DNA from: a virus
Reading direction: 5' to 3' (one strand)
IMG/VR virus record: IMGVR_UViG_3300043015_003085
Span: 1 to 50,749 of that record
DNA: 50,749 nt
A model generated the notes under the pieces. That model saw only the letters and a program-made list of their open reading frames with translations. It did no database searches and was not told the DNA's origin. This document shows, piece after piece, positions 8,219 to 17,175 of the stretch (positions are counted from its first letter, which is position 1; every line of letters starts with the position of its first letter). The translations under genes and the position numbers were made by a program.

Positions 8219-9022
8219 TTAACCTGCTGTTCTGGCTCCTACAGCTGTCTTATATTTTACAGCCTCTGAGCGATCTAATTCTATGTCTATTCCGTTTTCT
8301 TGTAAAATAGCCAAGAATCTATCAATAAACTCGTCGAATACCTTATCTTTATTAGGATTTATAAATCTTTTGAAATACTTTGAAACTAGCTTAATAATGT
8401 AAATCGCTCTATCAGTTAGATCAAATCTTTCAAAGTATTGATAGCTAATCTTTGCTAAGTCCAAAGCATCAGGAAGCTGGTTTTCCTTGCTATTAAGCAT
8501 GCTTTCTAAACTTTCAATAGAAGACTCAATGTTTTCTTGAGAATTATCATCACCTTCTGCTTCAAAGATAAAGTTTTTAATGCTTTGATTACTATATGAC
8601 TTTGACTCAAATGTTTTTGAAAAGGATGATTTAGCTGAAATTCCATCTAAAGCTTTGAAGAAATCGTTTGCAATCCCACGAAATCTCTTTTCATGCGAGC
8701 GATCTCTTATGTTAGCACCAGCTAACTCAGACTTTTTAATAAAACTTTCAATATCAGCTAGCTTTTTAGAGTCTGTCTTACCATCATCTGCAGGTGCTTC
8801 TTCTCCTTCTTCACCACTCTCTTCACTTTCACCCTCTTCAGGCTCATCTTCAGAGAATGCGTCATCAGGAATACCTTCATCATTATCTTCAGAACCACTC
8901 TCAGGTTCATCAGCTGCAGGTGTCTCTTCTTTATCGTCGCCTTCTTCCTCTAGGAGTATATCAAGAGATGGCGATTTTGTTTCTCTAAGAAGCTTTTCGA
9001 CTCTATATGAATATCTACTCAT
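8219..9022 (-). CDS. Acidic virion-type protein with leader (267 aa)
   Basis: Not recognised. The N-terminus has two leader-like sites, KLLRE|T (residues 10-15) and DILLE|E (residues 21-26). Residues about 25-80 are an extreme Glu/Asp/Ser stretch. A helical domain of about 180 residues follows (IESFIKKSELAGANIRDR, ISYQYFERFDLTDRAIYIIK). The start overlaps the stop of the superoxide dismutase gene as ATGA. The acidic tract resembles scaffold or internal head proteins. The plus-strand ORF across the acidic part is a shadow. Confidence 0.7.
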   Translation of the reverse strand: MSRYSYRVEKLLRETKSPSLDILLEEEGDDKEETPAADEPESGSEDNDEGIPDDAFSEDEPEEGESEESGEEGEEAPADDGKTDSKKLADIESFIKKSELAGANIRDRSHEKRFRGIANDFFKALDGISAKSSFSKTFESKSYSNQSIKNFIFEAEGDDNSQENIESSIESLESMLNSKENQLPDALDLAKISYQYFERFDLTDRAIYIIKLVSKYFKRFINPNKDKVFDEFIDRFLAILQENGIDIELDRSEAVKYKTAVGARTAG

Positions 9023-9756
9023 TTTAATAATCCGTGAATCTGGTCAGCAATTTTGATACGATTTTCGATGACGTTCCAGTCAAGCTCTTTCATCATAGCA
9101 AATACATATGTTTTTCTATCCTTAAGATAGTCTCTATAATAACTATGTTCCCAACAGTCCATAACAATTACAGGATGAAAGCCAATCATACAATTAAGAC
9201 TATGTAAGTCAATAAACGTATTCATGTATCGCTTAAGCATTGTGCTATATCCCATTACAGCCCAACCATTTCTGGCAGACATTGAACATGCAATAAAATC
9301 ACGTTGCCAAGCATCAAATGATCCAAAGTCTCTCTCAATACGCATATGTGAAAGAGAGTTCATGTTAATTGTTGAGTTAAGATCACTTATATTCTGAAAG
9401 AATAAGCCATGCAAGAATGTAGCGTTATAGTTATATGTTTCATCAAGCTTAAGCTGTCTAAATGAAGAATGATTAAGATTAGACTTATCACGATCTACAA
9501 CATCTAACTTAGCAGATACTGCGTTAAGTGTTTTAACGTAACCTTCAAGCAACTCTTGATGTGCTGCTTTATTTTTCTTTCCAAGAAGCTCTGTCTTTAA
9601 GTCAAACTTAGGAGCTTGCGTTACGTAAGCCTCACTTAAAACTTGTGTCTCTTCGACAACTTCTTCTTTTGAAGCCTCTTCAATAACACCGTTTTCTTGT
9701 AGAGAATCTTTAATCTCTTTCATTAATAACTTTTCAATGTCGCTTTTATTAATCAT
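9019..9756 (-). CDS. Fe/Mn-type superoxide dismutase with prohead-protease-like propeptide (245 aa)
   Basis: Residues about 50-245 match the iron/manganese superoxide dismutase family, which converts superoxide to oxygen and hydrogen peroxide. The four metal ligands can be assigned: His66 (AAHQELLEGYV), His116 (FLHGLFFQN), Asp200 and His204 (MDCWEHSYYRDYL). Family motifs FGSFDAWQRDF and GWAVMGY are present. Unlike typical cytosolic forms, about 45 residues precede the domain. They are acidic and helical and end QVLSE|A, so Leu40-x-Glu42 followed by Ala is a good prohead-protease site just where the enzyme fold begins. The gene is coupled by ATGA overlap to both neighbours in the virion-type operon. 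Packaging in the capsid is inferred. Confidence 0.88.
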   Translation of the reverse strand: MINKSDIEKLLMKEIKDSLQENGVIEEASKEEVVEETQVLSEAYVTQAPKFDLKTELLGKKNKAAHQELLEGYVKTLNAVSAKLDVVDRDKSNLNHSSFRQLKLDETYNYNATFLHGLFFQNISDLNSTINMNSLSHMRIERDFGSFDAWQRDFIACSMSARNGWAVMGYSTMLKRYMNTFIDLHSLNCMIGFHPVIVMDCWEHSYYRDYLKDRKTYVFAMMKELDWNVIENRIKIADQIHGLLK

Positions 9757-10121
9757 GCTAACTCAAACTCTTTGTCAAATGTTTCTTCGTCAATTACAAT
9801 ATAGTCTCTATCGTCTCCAGCTGATACTTCACTAGAAATAGCTGCATCTTCTTCATCCACTTCAGGGATAAATCGTTTCTGTCGCAACTCATCAGGACTC
9901 ATTCGAGGCTCATCTGGCAAATATAACATAATTAAGCCACCGTCAACGACGCCTCCAAATGTATACTCAGCGCCTGTGGTGACTCTTCGAACCTTTAACA
10001 TGTCAGCATCATTTAAGCTTCCCATGTTTTTAACGTCCATCTTTTCAGCTAAGTAATAGTTTAATCGCTTATCATACGCTTCTTGAATAAGCTTAACAAC
10101 TTTTGCTTCTGTTAATCTCAT
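9753..10121 (-). CDS. Hypothetical virion-type protein with leader (122 aa)
   Basis: Not recognised. The leader MRLTE|AKVVKLIQE|AYDKRL holds two (L/I)-x-E sites followed by Ala (after residues 5 and 14). A small domain (TTGAEYTFGGVVDGGLIMLY) and an acidic C-terminus (VDEEDAAISSEVSAGDD) follow. The start at 10121 has a good Shine-Dalgarno (AGAGGAATAG). The stop overlaps the superoxide dismutase start (ATGA). Confidence 0.7.
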   Translation of the reverse strand: MRLTEAKVVKLIQEAYDKRLNYYLAEKMDVKNMGSLNDADMLKVRRVTTGAEYTFGGVVDGGLIMLYLPDEPRMSPDELRQKRFIPEVDEEDAAISSEVSAGDDRDYIVIDEETFDKEFELA

Positions 10122-10182
10122 GTTACTATTCCTCTTCTCTAAATATCTATTATATTCAGATTAAAAGAATAATATCTACTTT

Positions 10183-13100
10183 TTATCTAATCTTCCACAA
10201 CCTTAACAAATCATCATGGACTTTCTTTGCATCAAACAAGTCTTCTTTATTTAATTCTAATCTATCACTTTCATTTCTACCAGACCTCTTCGTTCTAGTT
10301 ATTCTTCTTTTTCTTCTTATGCTCTTCTTTTTAAGCTTTTTTATAAATTTATCTCTACCCGCTCTTGAAGAGCGCTGGGGGCCTTGAGGATCGTCGCCTG
10401 TATCAAACGGTTGAGCGCTTTTATCTTCTCCAGCAGCTTTACTTGAAGTTTCTTTTGTTTCTTTGCTTTCTTGACCAGCCGATGACTCTTTAATAAAGTT
10501 TTTAAATATATTTTTAAAATTCTGTTTATTTGAAGCCCTAGCCTTTTCTTTTTGTGGATCTAGATCATCATCACTTAATTCAAGTAGTTCAGGACTTTGA
10601 CCCATAATTGATTGCATAACTGATGTTGCAAATTCTCTTCCATCAAAGTCTCTAGATTCGTCTGGAAGACTTACTCTAGAGTGATAAGATGTTGCTTTAC
10701 TTGTTCTCATTGATTTAATTACTATAGCAGTTGCTAAAACTAGTGCAATTTGTTTGTTAGCATCTTCGCTGTACTTTATGGCTGTTGTCTTTATTTGATC
10801 AAAAATAGGTTGTTCAATACCTATTACAATATAAAAGTTGTCATCTCTGTCTTTTAGATCAGGTTCGTTATAAAAGACAACTTTATCATAAATAGCTCTT
10901 CTGGCATTTTCATCGCTTGCCATGAACTTAAAATAAGCTTTTTGTATTCCATCGTCACCTGACCAGCTTTTACTAATAATACAACCATGTCTATTTATAT
11001 TAAAATTACTAATAAGCTTACCAACATTTCCTCTATTGAAACTATTTGAAAATTGTAATAAAGTTCTTTCTATTTCTTTAACGAGAGCAAGACCTGCGTC
11101 TCTAGTAAATGTTTCGTTGTGAACAACCTTAATAGGACTGTCATATTGTGATCGTTTAAGAAGCTTGTCAATCCACTCATTGCTTTCAAGTTTACGAATA
11201 GCCTCTTCAGCATCAGACGCAATACTTGATGGCATACCATCCATCTCACCTTTAATTGTCTTAACAACAACATCCATAACTTCTTGAACAGTTTGACCAG
11301 ATCTACCACCTGCATCAAACATAGAGTTGAGTTTGCCATTAGCTAAAAGATACATGATTACTTTAGAAACATCGCCTTCCATTGAGTTAAGCAATGTTGT
11401 AAAAGAGTCTATGTCAAGGAAGTCACCACGACTCTTAGCTGTGTTACCTCTAGGTTGTGCGCCATTAATAGATCCGTGTCCTTGCTTTGCATTAGGATCA
11501 ACGATAAGTCCTGCTAAAGCTTCTGCCTGTGAAGCTCTAAGACTTAACTGTTCAACATCTGTAATCTTAATTCCAAAGCAGTCTGACATTAAAGCATTAA
11601 GTTTAACTGCTAATTCTCTCTCAACTCTAGAAAAAAGATTAGGATTACCAACCTTAAAGGTAGATTCATAAGCAAAGAAGTTTTTGGCCTCAAGCTTTTT
11701 AGAAATTGTTGCCCAATTGATGCTAGCACGAATATGACTAGTATCTTCTTCAGTTTCAGGCTTGCTTTCTTTTTTATCTTCTGAAGTTTCTTCTTTGTCA
11801 CCTTCTTCTTCAAATAAGAAGCTTAAGCCTTTATTGTGAATTAACTCATCTTGTATGTCTTCAATAAGTAGACTTAGACCTTGTCGATAAATAAAAGACT
11901 CTGCAGCAGTCTCTGGTCCTTCTGCTTCTTTTGGCTCTTCTTTAACACCTAACACGTCTTTTGAAATGTCTAAGATAATCTTTCTTATTTGATCTTTACC
12001 TGACTTAACATCACTTTCTAAACCAATTTGTTGTGGGCCTTTTCTAAGATTCTTTCTAAGAGACCTATCTCCCATCTTGCTTCCAAAAAGTGAAGCTATA
12101 ATTGGTGCAGCTAGAAGAGCTGTTCCTCCGGTTGCCAGAGTAGGCATTGCAATTGCGGCACCAACAAGTGCAGGCATAACAGCTAAACCGCTTAAAACTG
12201 ATGCATCCATCGAGTCTTGTCTTGCCTGATAAGCAATCTGCGAAGCTTCTTGTTGTGCCATCTGTGTTCTTTGCTGAAACACCATTGCAGCAATGCTATT
12301 CATCATAGAATCTAATGTTACATCATATCTGTCTGTAAGCTCATTAATATCATCAGTGCCTTCAGACTTCTTAAACTTTTCTGTAAATAGACTTATAAGT
12401 TCATTTACTTCATTTGCATCTTCAGCAAAATCTTCAAGTTTAGGTTCTTCTACTTTAGTAACTTCTGGTTTTTTTACTTCGACTTTATGTACTTCCTTTA
12501 GATATAACTGAAATACTTCAACAATAAAGTCACCCATAACCTCTTTAACTTGCTCAAGAACTTTTGGATTTTTAGCAAAACTATCTTCGATTTTGCTCAT
12601 AAGATGTTTCAAAACAAATTCTTCTTTTTTGCCTTTTAAGAATGAAAGAGAATTTTTAAACCAGTTTCCTATTCCTTTAGCGCTATCTTTGAAAACTTCA
12701 ATTATATCTTTTATAAATACAGGAAGTTCGTTTACCATGATATATGCGCTTATAAAAGGAATCGCACACATTGTTGCAGCACCAATTGCTTTTGCAAGTT
12801 GAGCCAGAGCAACGACAGTTACAACACTTTCAACTAAACCTTCGTTAAGTTGTCCATCTATTATTTTACCTGCTCTTTGAAGACCTGTTTCATACTTTAC
12901 TTTAAGTATTTTATCTAATTCTCGAACACCATTTTTACTAAAATCTTTAACTTTTTTTACTTCCTTACCAAACACTTCTTCTAATACATTTAACAAATAG
13001 TCAATAACTTCTTTGTTGGTAATGTTTTTAACTACATTTTGTTTAAGTTCTTTAAGATGATCAGTATTTATTTTTTTGTTTTCTAAAAGTTCTTTATACA

Positions 13101-16100
13101 TTTTGAAATCTAAATTGTCATATGTAAGCCCCTTGAAGTCAACTTTATTAAAAAGACTTAAAATATGATTTATATTTTTTTCAAAATTCTTAAAGTCTGG
13201 TGCTTTTTTCTCTTGTGGCTCTTCAACTTCACTTTTTTCAAAACTGTAATCAGACTGTGTTATTAAATTTTCTAACTCAGACTGTGTATATGGTGTGCCT
13301 TTTTTAAGTGTAATAACTTTACCATCTTTAGATACTTCTTCAACAAGAAGACTTAGTCCTTGTGTATAAATAAAGCTTTCATCGGTCTGATTTTCTTCTT
13401 TAATCTTATAATCTTGATTAAATTTAATAGTTTTTTCTTGATTACTGCCTCTTTGACCAAGTCTACCTTCAACGTCCATAGTCTTGTCAGGCTGTGCATC
13501 AGATCTAAGAGTAATCTTGACTTTTGATCTAAGGTTGCCTTTAATCTCATGCTTGTCAAAAGTATCTTGCAAAGTATTTGCCTGTACTTGTGCTTTCTCA
13601 GTCTTTTCTTTCTCTTGTGCTTTCTCAGTCTTTTCTTTCTCTTGTGCACCATCAGCAGGAGGACTTTGAAATTCAGCAGTCTGTATTATTTGATTTAATG
13701 CGTCTGCACTTAAAGGTCTACTAGATTTAGCAGGATCAAATGATTCTAGATCAGCTAATACATCGCCACGGTCATCTACTATAGTAATGCTTAAATCTTG
13801 ATCGTCTCTGGTAACTTTAACACTATCGGCGCCTGTAAGCTTGTTTTTGTCTTCTGGTTTGAGTTGAAGTTTTAATAAGTTTAGTTTAGCACTAAACGTT
13901 TTATTACCATCAAACTTATCTAGATGATCTGCCGTATTAAAAACAGTGCTGCCTTTTGTATACTTTTCTAAGTCTTTAATTTGTGCTGATATGAATTCGT
14001 ACTTTTTTCTTTTTAAGAATGATATAAATTTATTTTTTGTTACACTCTTCGCTAACTCGGGTAAGTCTGGAAGATTGTCCTTTTCCTCTATTAAAAGTGA
14101 CAAACCTTGATGATAAATAAAACTTTCTCGTTTTAACTCTTTTATATTGACATCACCAGATTTCGTGCTTATCTTTTTTAATTTAATAGTATTATCAGCC
14201 TTATATAGTTCAGTTTCTAATGTAAAAATCTTGTTGTCTTTTTTAAGATAAATTTTAACTGGAATCATAGCAGGTGTTTTAGGTTTATCTGGGTTTGACA
14301 TGTTAGAAACAAAAAGATCTGCATTAAATAACGTGTCTACATCATTTATGTTGCCTTGAAGAGCTTTGCTTTTATCTTGTTGACTAGGTTCTTCTGGTGG
14401 CTCTCCGGATTGTTCTTCAGACTCTTCTCCTCCAAGAGCATCTCGTAAAGCTGCTCTAATATCTCCAGTAGAATGCCCTGCAGTTTGGAGAGCATTACTA
14501 ACTTGATCTTGTGTAATGTCTAGGCTTTTCAATCTTTGTGTAAGATTTTCACCATCTACTTTTTGTAAAACATCATTTAATTCTTTAGGTGTAAGTTTTG
14601 CTATTACTTGATTTTTTTGATCAGCGCTAAGACTTTTAAGTTCTTTCGTTGCGTTAAGAGGACTTTCTGACTTAAGTGCTTGTGTTATTCTTTCTATAAC
14701 ATCTTCTTCCTTAGACTTTGCTAAACTCTCGAGTTCTTGCGTTTGTGCATCTGAAAGATTTGCTGCTTTAATGACTTCTTGCGATTTATCTAAGGCAAGG
14801 TCTAAAGTTTGAAATCCTTGTGAAAGATCAGTGTCTTCTAAACTCTTCAAAAAATCTGCTATTTCATCAACAGATAGTTCTCCTGTTACTTGCTTTTTTT
14901 GATCATTGTTAAGTTTATTAAGTGTTTTACTAATAGATTCTAGATTTCCAGACTTCATAAAGTTTCTAATTGGTTGCACATCTATTTGACTACTTTGTTC
15001 GCCTGACTTTGCTTGATTTCTTGGAGACGGCTTAACACTATTTAATTTTTCTTTAGCATCTTGTTCACTTAAATTACCATCAAAAATTTCCTTTATTGCA
15101 TCAGCTAAAGGCTGATCAACTTCACCATAGAAATCTGTAGTATTTTTTTCTGTAACAAGCACCAATGAAAGATCTTTGTCTACGTCGTCTATGTCAATAA
15201 TTTTGCCTGTTGCAAATCCTCTAAATTCTCCTGGGTCGAGTTTTATATAATATCCTAAGCCTTTCTTTGAATAAAATCTAACATATAAAGTATTTTCTTT
15301 TGTTTTAGTGAGATAATAGCTATTAAAGTCAGCTAAGCGAGTCCCATCATTTATATGATTTCTTGTTAGACTTTTATTTAAGTCTTCATCACTTTGAGCG
15401 TCGATAAAGTCTATAGTCATATTGCTTTTAATCTTTAGACTTTGATCAATCACGCTATTTAATAATGTTTTAGAATCGTCTGAGTTGTCGGAGATAAAGC
15501 CTTTATTTTTAATATAATAAAGTTTTGTATCACCGTCACTAATTACAGCAATATTACTTTTGTCTAGTTTATTTAATTTTTCAATAAATTCATCAACATC
15601 GCTGGCATAATTTGTCAAGCTATTAGCTTTATCACTAGCAGGACTTTCTAAAGGGCTTTCCAATTCAGCTGAGTCTATGATCCTTAGGTTTAGGTCTAAG
15701 ACAGAGTGCTCGCCTGTGCCGCTAGCAGCATTTGTTTCAAAAAGTAATGAAGATAAACTTGATTCATGAATCATTTCTCCTTCAAACCTTAAAGAAGAAC
15801 TTTCATTAGAAACACCTTGTGCTTTATCAGAAGGATCCAAATCTATTTTTTTAGAGTTAAAAAGTGTTAAGTATATATCACTTTGAAATTTATTAAGATA
15901 TTTTTTTATAGGTAATACAAAAACAATTACTTGATCTTCTTTTTTACTATTCTTTATCTTAACTTTTTTATTTGTTCTTGGATCAACAATTGTAAAAAAT
16001 GCGTGTCCTAAACGATCAAACATTTTTATGTCTCTATCTTGAGACTTTGTCTTGTCTTCTTTACCAACATTTAGAAAGTCAAATCTTACAGTCCCAATGT

Positions 16101-16593
16101 TCGTAAGAGTAGTATTTGTACCTTGAATTAAATTTGCAACTTGTGTATTTAATTTATTGTCTGACTTTTCAAGGCTCTTATATAACTTGTCATCAGCATT
16201 TTTTGCAATTGAATTTTTAATTTGAGTAAAACCTGCATCAGTACTTTCAGGACCACCTTGTTGTCCTGAGAGACTTGCAGCATTTTTCTGATATATTTCA
16301 AGCCTGCTTTTTAAGTTTGCTGTGGGTCTAAAAAGCATTGACGCAAAAGTTTGTAGCTCTATTTCAGGCAAAGCAAGAAAAGCTGCACTACTAATTCCTC
16401 TAATTTGGATGACTGGCGTATTATCCTTGCTTAAAGCTTTTCTTGCTTTAATCTGCTTTTTTCGAGTAGCTCTTCTAGCACCTTTTTTTGCTGCTCTTTT
16501 TTTAGCAGCATCGTTTTTATTTCTCTCAACAACTAACTCGTTGTTTTCGTGATCTTCAAACAATAACTCTGAAAGACTTTTGTTATAATTCAT
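10183..16593 (-). CDS. Giant multi-domain virion-type protein with six leader-like repeats (2136 aa); candidate polyprotein
   Basis: No family is recognised. The N-terminus (KSLSELLFED) is a leader of the type seen in neighbouring proteins. The same motif, roughly [S/G]-L-S-x-L-[LIF]-[FIV]-E, recurs internally with the Glu at residues 13, 286, 836, 1085, 1578 and 1595. Three copies share the form FIYxQGLSLL. Each fits the T4 prohead-protease rule (L/I/F)-x-E and lies next to charged linkers. The pieces between sites would be about 273, 550, 249, 493, 17 and 541 residues. Other features are a very basic stretch (about residues 24-52), two related helical repeats (about 550-595 and 645-695), a 9-residue tandem repeat near 985-1001, hydrophobic segments near 1250-1300 and 1460-1505, and a basic C-terminus. 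A tape-measure role is the main alternative. Confidence 0.85.
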   Translation of the reverse strand: MNYNKSLSELLFEDHENNELVVERNKNDAAKKRAAKKGARRATRKKQIKARKALSKDNTPVIQIRGISSAAFLALPEIELQTFASMLFRPTANLKSRLEIYQKNAASLSGQQGGPESTDAGFTQIKNSIAKNADDKLYKSLEKSDNKLNTQVANLIQGTNTTLTNIGTVRFDFLNVGKEDKTKSQDRDIKMFDRLGHAFFTIVDPRTNKKVKIKNSKKEDQVIVFVLPIKKYLNKFQSDIYLTLFNSKKIDLDPSDKAQGVSNESSSLRFEGEMIHESSLSSLLFETNAASGTGEHSVLDLNLRIIDSAELESPLESPASDKANSLTNYASDVDEFIEKLNKLDKSNIAVISDGDTKLYYIKNKGFISDNSDDSKTLLNSVIDQSLKIKSNMTIDFIDAQSDEDLNKSLTRNHINDGTRLADFNSYYLTKTKENTLYVRFYSKKGLGYYIKLDPGEFRGFATGKIIDIDDVDKDLSLVLVTEKNTTDFYGEVDQPLADAIKEIFDGNLSEQDAKEKLNSVKPSPRNQAKSGEQSSQIDVQPIRNFMKSGNLESISKTLNKLNNDQKKQVTGELSVDEIADFLKSLEDTDLSQGFQTLDLALDKSQEVIKAANLSDAQTQELESLAKSKEEDVIERITQALKSESPLNATKELKSLSADQKNQVIAKLTPKELNDVLQKVDGENLTQRLKSLDITQDQVSNALQTAGHSTGDIRAALRDALGGEESEEQSGEPPEEPSQQDKSKALQGNINDVDTLFNADLFVSNMSNPDKPKTPAMIPVKIYLKKDNKIFTLETELYKADNTIKLKKISTKSGDVNIKELKRESFIYHQGLSLLIEEKDNLPDLPELAKSVTKNKFISFLKRKKYEFISAQIKDLEKYTKGSTVFNTADHLDKFDGNKTFSAKLNLLKLQLKPEDKNKLTGADSVKVTRDDQDLSITIVDDRGDVLADLESFDPAKSSRPLSADALNQIIQTAEFQSPPADGAQEKEKTEKAQEKEKTEKAQVQANTLQDTFDKHEIKGNLRSKVKITLRSDAQPDKTMDVEGRLGQRGSNQEKTIKFNQDYKIKEENQTDESFIYTQGLSLLVEEVSKDGKVITLKKGTPYTQSELENLITQSDYSFEKSEVEEPQEKKAPDFKNFEKNINHILSLFNKVDFKGLTYDNLDFKMYKELLENKKINTDHLKELKQNVVKNITNKEVIDYLLNVLEEVFGKEVKKVKDFSKNGVRELDKILKVKYETGLQRAGKIIDGQLNEGLVESVVTVVALAQLAKAIGAATMCAIPFISAYIMVNELPVFIKDIIEVFKDSAKGIGNWFKNSLSFLKGKKEEFVLKHLMSKIEDSFAKNPKVLEQVKEVMGDFIVEVFQLYLKEVHKVEVKKPEVTKVEEPKLEDFAEDANEVNELISLFTEKFKKSEGTDDINELTDRYDVTLDSMMNSIAAMVFQQRTQMAQQEASQIAYQARQDSMDASVLSGLAVMPALVGAAIAMPTLATGGTALLAAPIIASLFGSKMGDRSLRKNLRKGPQQIGLESDVKSGKDQIRKIILDISKDVLGVKEEPKEAEGPETAAESFIYRQGLSLLIEDIQDELIHNKGLSFLFEEEGDKEETSEDKKESKPETEEDTSHIRASINWATISKKLEAKNFFAYESTFKVGNPNLFSRVERELAVKLNALMSDCFGIKITDVEQLSLRASQAEALAGLIVDPNAKQGHGSINGAQPRGNTAKSRGDFLDIDSFTTLLNSMEGDVSKVIMYLLANGKLNSMFDAGGRSGQTVQEVMDVVVKTIKGEMDGMPSSIASDAEEAIRKLESNEWIDKLLKRSQYDSPIKVVHNETFTRDAGLALVKEIERTLLQFSNSFNRGNVGKLISNFNINRHGCIISKSWSGDDGIQKAYFKFMASDENARRAIYDKVVFYNEPDLKDRDDNFYIVIGIEQPIFDQIKTTAIKYSEDANKQIALVLATAIVIKSMRTSKATSYHSRVSLPDESRDFDGREFATSVMQSIMGQSPELLELSDDDLDPQKEKARASNKQNFKNIFKNFIKESSAGQESKETKETSSKAAGEDKSAQPFDTGDDPQGPQRSSRAGRDKFIKKLKKKSIRRKRRITRTKRSGRNESDRLELNKEDLFDAKKVHDDLLRLWKIR
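11809..11841 (-). repeat. Leader-like repeat copy 6 of the giant protein (Glu1595)
   Basis: Encodes HNKGLSFLFEE. It lies only 17 residues after copy 5 and precedes the C-terminal domain of about 540 residues. The motif ends L-F-E, followed by an acidic run. Confidence 0.6.
11860..11901 (-). repeat. Leader-like repeat copy 5 of the giant protein (Glu1578)
   Basis: Encodes SFIYRQGLSLLIE followed by Asp. It is nearly identical in protein sequence to copies 3 and 4 (FIYxQGLSLL[IV]E). It separates the region with hydrophobic segments from the C-terminal part. Confidence 0.65.
13339..13380 (-). repeat. Leader-like repeat copy 4 of the giant protein (Glu1085)
   Basis: Encodes SFIYTQGLSLLVE followed by Glu. 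It is nearly identical in protein sequence to the copies ending at Glu836 and Glu1578. Confidence 0.65.
13591..13644 (-). repeat. Two tandem 27-bp units inside the giant gene
   Basis: Two identical in-frame 27-base units encode AQEKEKTEK twice in a charged linker of the giant protein. The repeat preserves the frame and probably arose by slippage. Confidence 0.8.
14086..14127 (-). repeat. Leader-like repeat copy 3 of the giant protein (Glu836)
   Basis: Encodes SFIYHQGLSLLIE followed by Glu-Lys-Asp. It lies between two domains of different composition. Confidence 0.65.
15736..15768 (-). repeat. Leader-like repeat copy 2 of the giant protein (Glu286)
   Basis: Encodes ESSLSSLLFE followed by Thr-Asn. 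It resembles the N-terminal copy (KSLSELLFED) more than the FIYxQG copies. Confidence 0.55.
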
Positions 16594-16706
16594 TCTTTCA
16601 CCTTATATTTTTATCTACATCTAAATATCTATAGACTATTTTAATTTATTATCTACTAAAATAAACTCTATAAATATAGATTTTCAATATAAGATGATTT
16701 ATTAAA

Positions 16707-17162
16707 CTACCACAAATCAGGTCGATCAAATATCATGCAGTCCATATTTGCTTTCTTTTTTACTGCCTGCACGTCTAATCCAGCTGCCCTAAGTATTTCT
16801 AGGCCTTCGACGTTTCTATATTCATCAGCGTAAAATACGGACTCGATATTGCTATTCACAATAGCTCTTGCACAGTCAGGACAAGGTGACAAAGTCACAT
16901 ACATCTTTTTCTTTTTAGGATTATTATAGTCTAACTTCAAAAGTGCATTAATTTCAGCATGAATTAAACCACTACAACCAGGCTCTTCTGAAAGAGGTTT
17001 ATTAGGTCCTCCCTTATAAGAACCATTATAACCAATAGAAAGAACCTGTGTGTTATCTTCTGTTACAACAATAGCACCAACCTGAAATGTAGGATGATGA
17101 CTTCTTTGTGCAATTGTCTTAGCCATATCCATCCAAATACTATCCCATGAAGGTCTTGTCAT
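16707..17162 (-). CDS. Deoxycytidylate (dCMP) deaminase (151 aa)
   Basis: Zinc-dependent cytidine-deaminase fold. His68 and Glu70 in HAEINAL and Cys94/Cys97 in SPCPDCARAI give the zinc site and catalytic glutamate. The GYNGSYKGGPN loop is typical of dCMP deaminases, which convert dCMP to dUMP. Length is normal. A strong Shine-Dalgarno (AAAGGAG) precedes the ATG. It is last in a unit with thymidine kinase and the TMK-like fusion, so dUMP is made next to enzymes that feed dTTP synthesis. Confidence 0.93.
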   Translation of the reverse strand: MTRPSWDSIWMDMAKTIAQRSHHPTFQVGAIVVTEDNTQVLSIGYNGSYKGGPNKPLSEEPGCSGLIHAEINALLKLDYNNPKKKKMYVTLSPCPDCARAIVNSNIESVFYADEYRNVEGLEILRAAGLDVQAVKKKANMDCMIFDRPDLW

Positions 17163-17175
17163 ATTTCTCCTTTGT

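Noticed and set aside
8655-9056. Ser/Pro-rich plus-strand ORF
   Set aside because: It is the mirror of the Glu/Asp-rich tract of the 267-aa protein and has no ribosome-binding site.
13353-13652. Lys/Arg-rich minus-strand ORF inside the giant gene
   Set aside because: It is an alternate frame of the charged linker and 27-bp repeat; the main frame is open throughout.
10183-16593. Giant protein as the tail tape measure
   Set aside because: It has hydrophobic segments and great length, but repeated leader motifs, several distinct domains and basic regions fit internal head proteins better. Not fully excluded.
16594-16706. TATAAATA as a late promoter for the giant gene
   Set aside because: The exact match in this gap (near 16672) reads in the plus direction, where there is no gene to drive.
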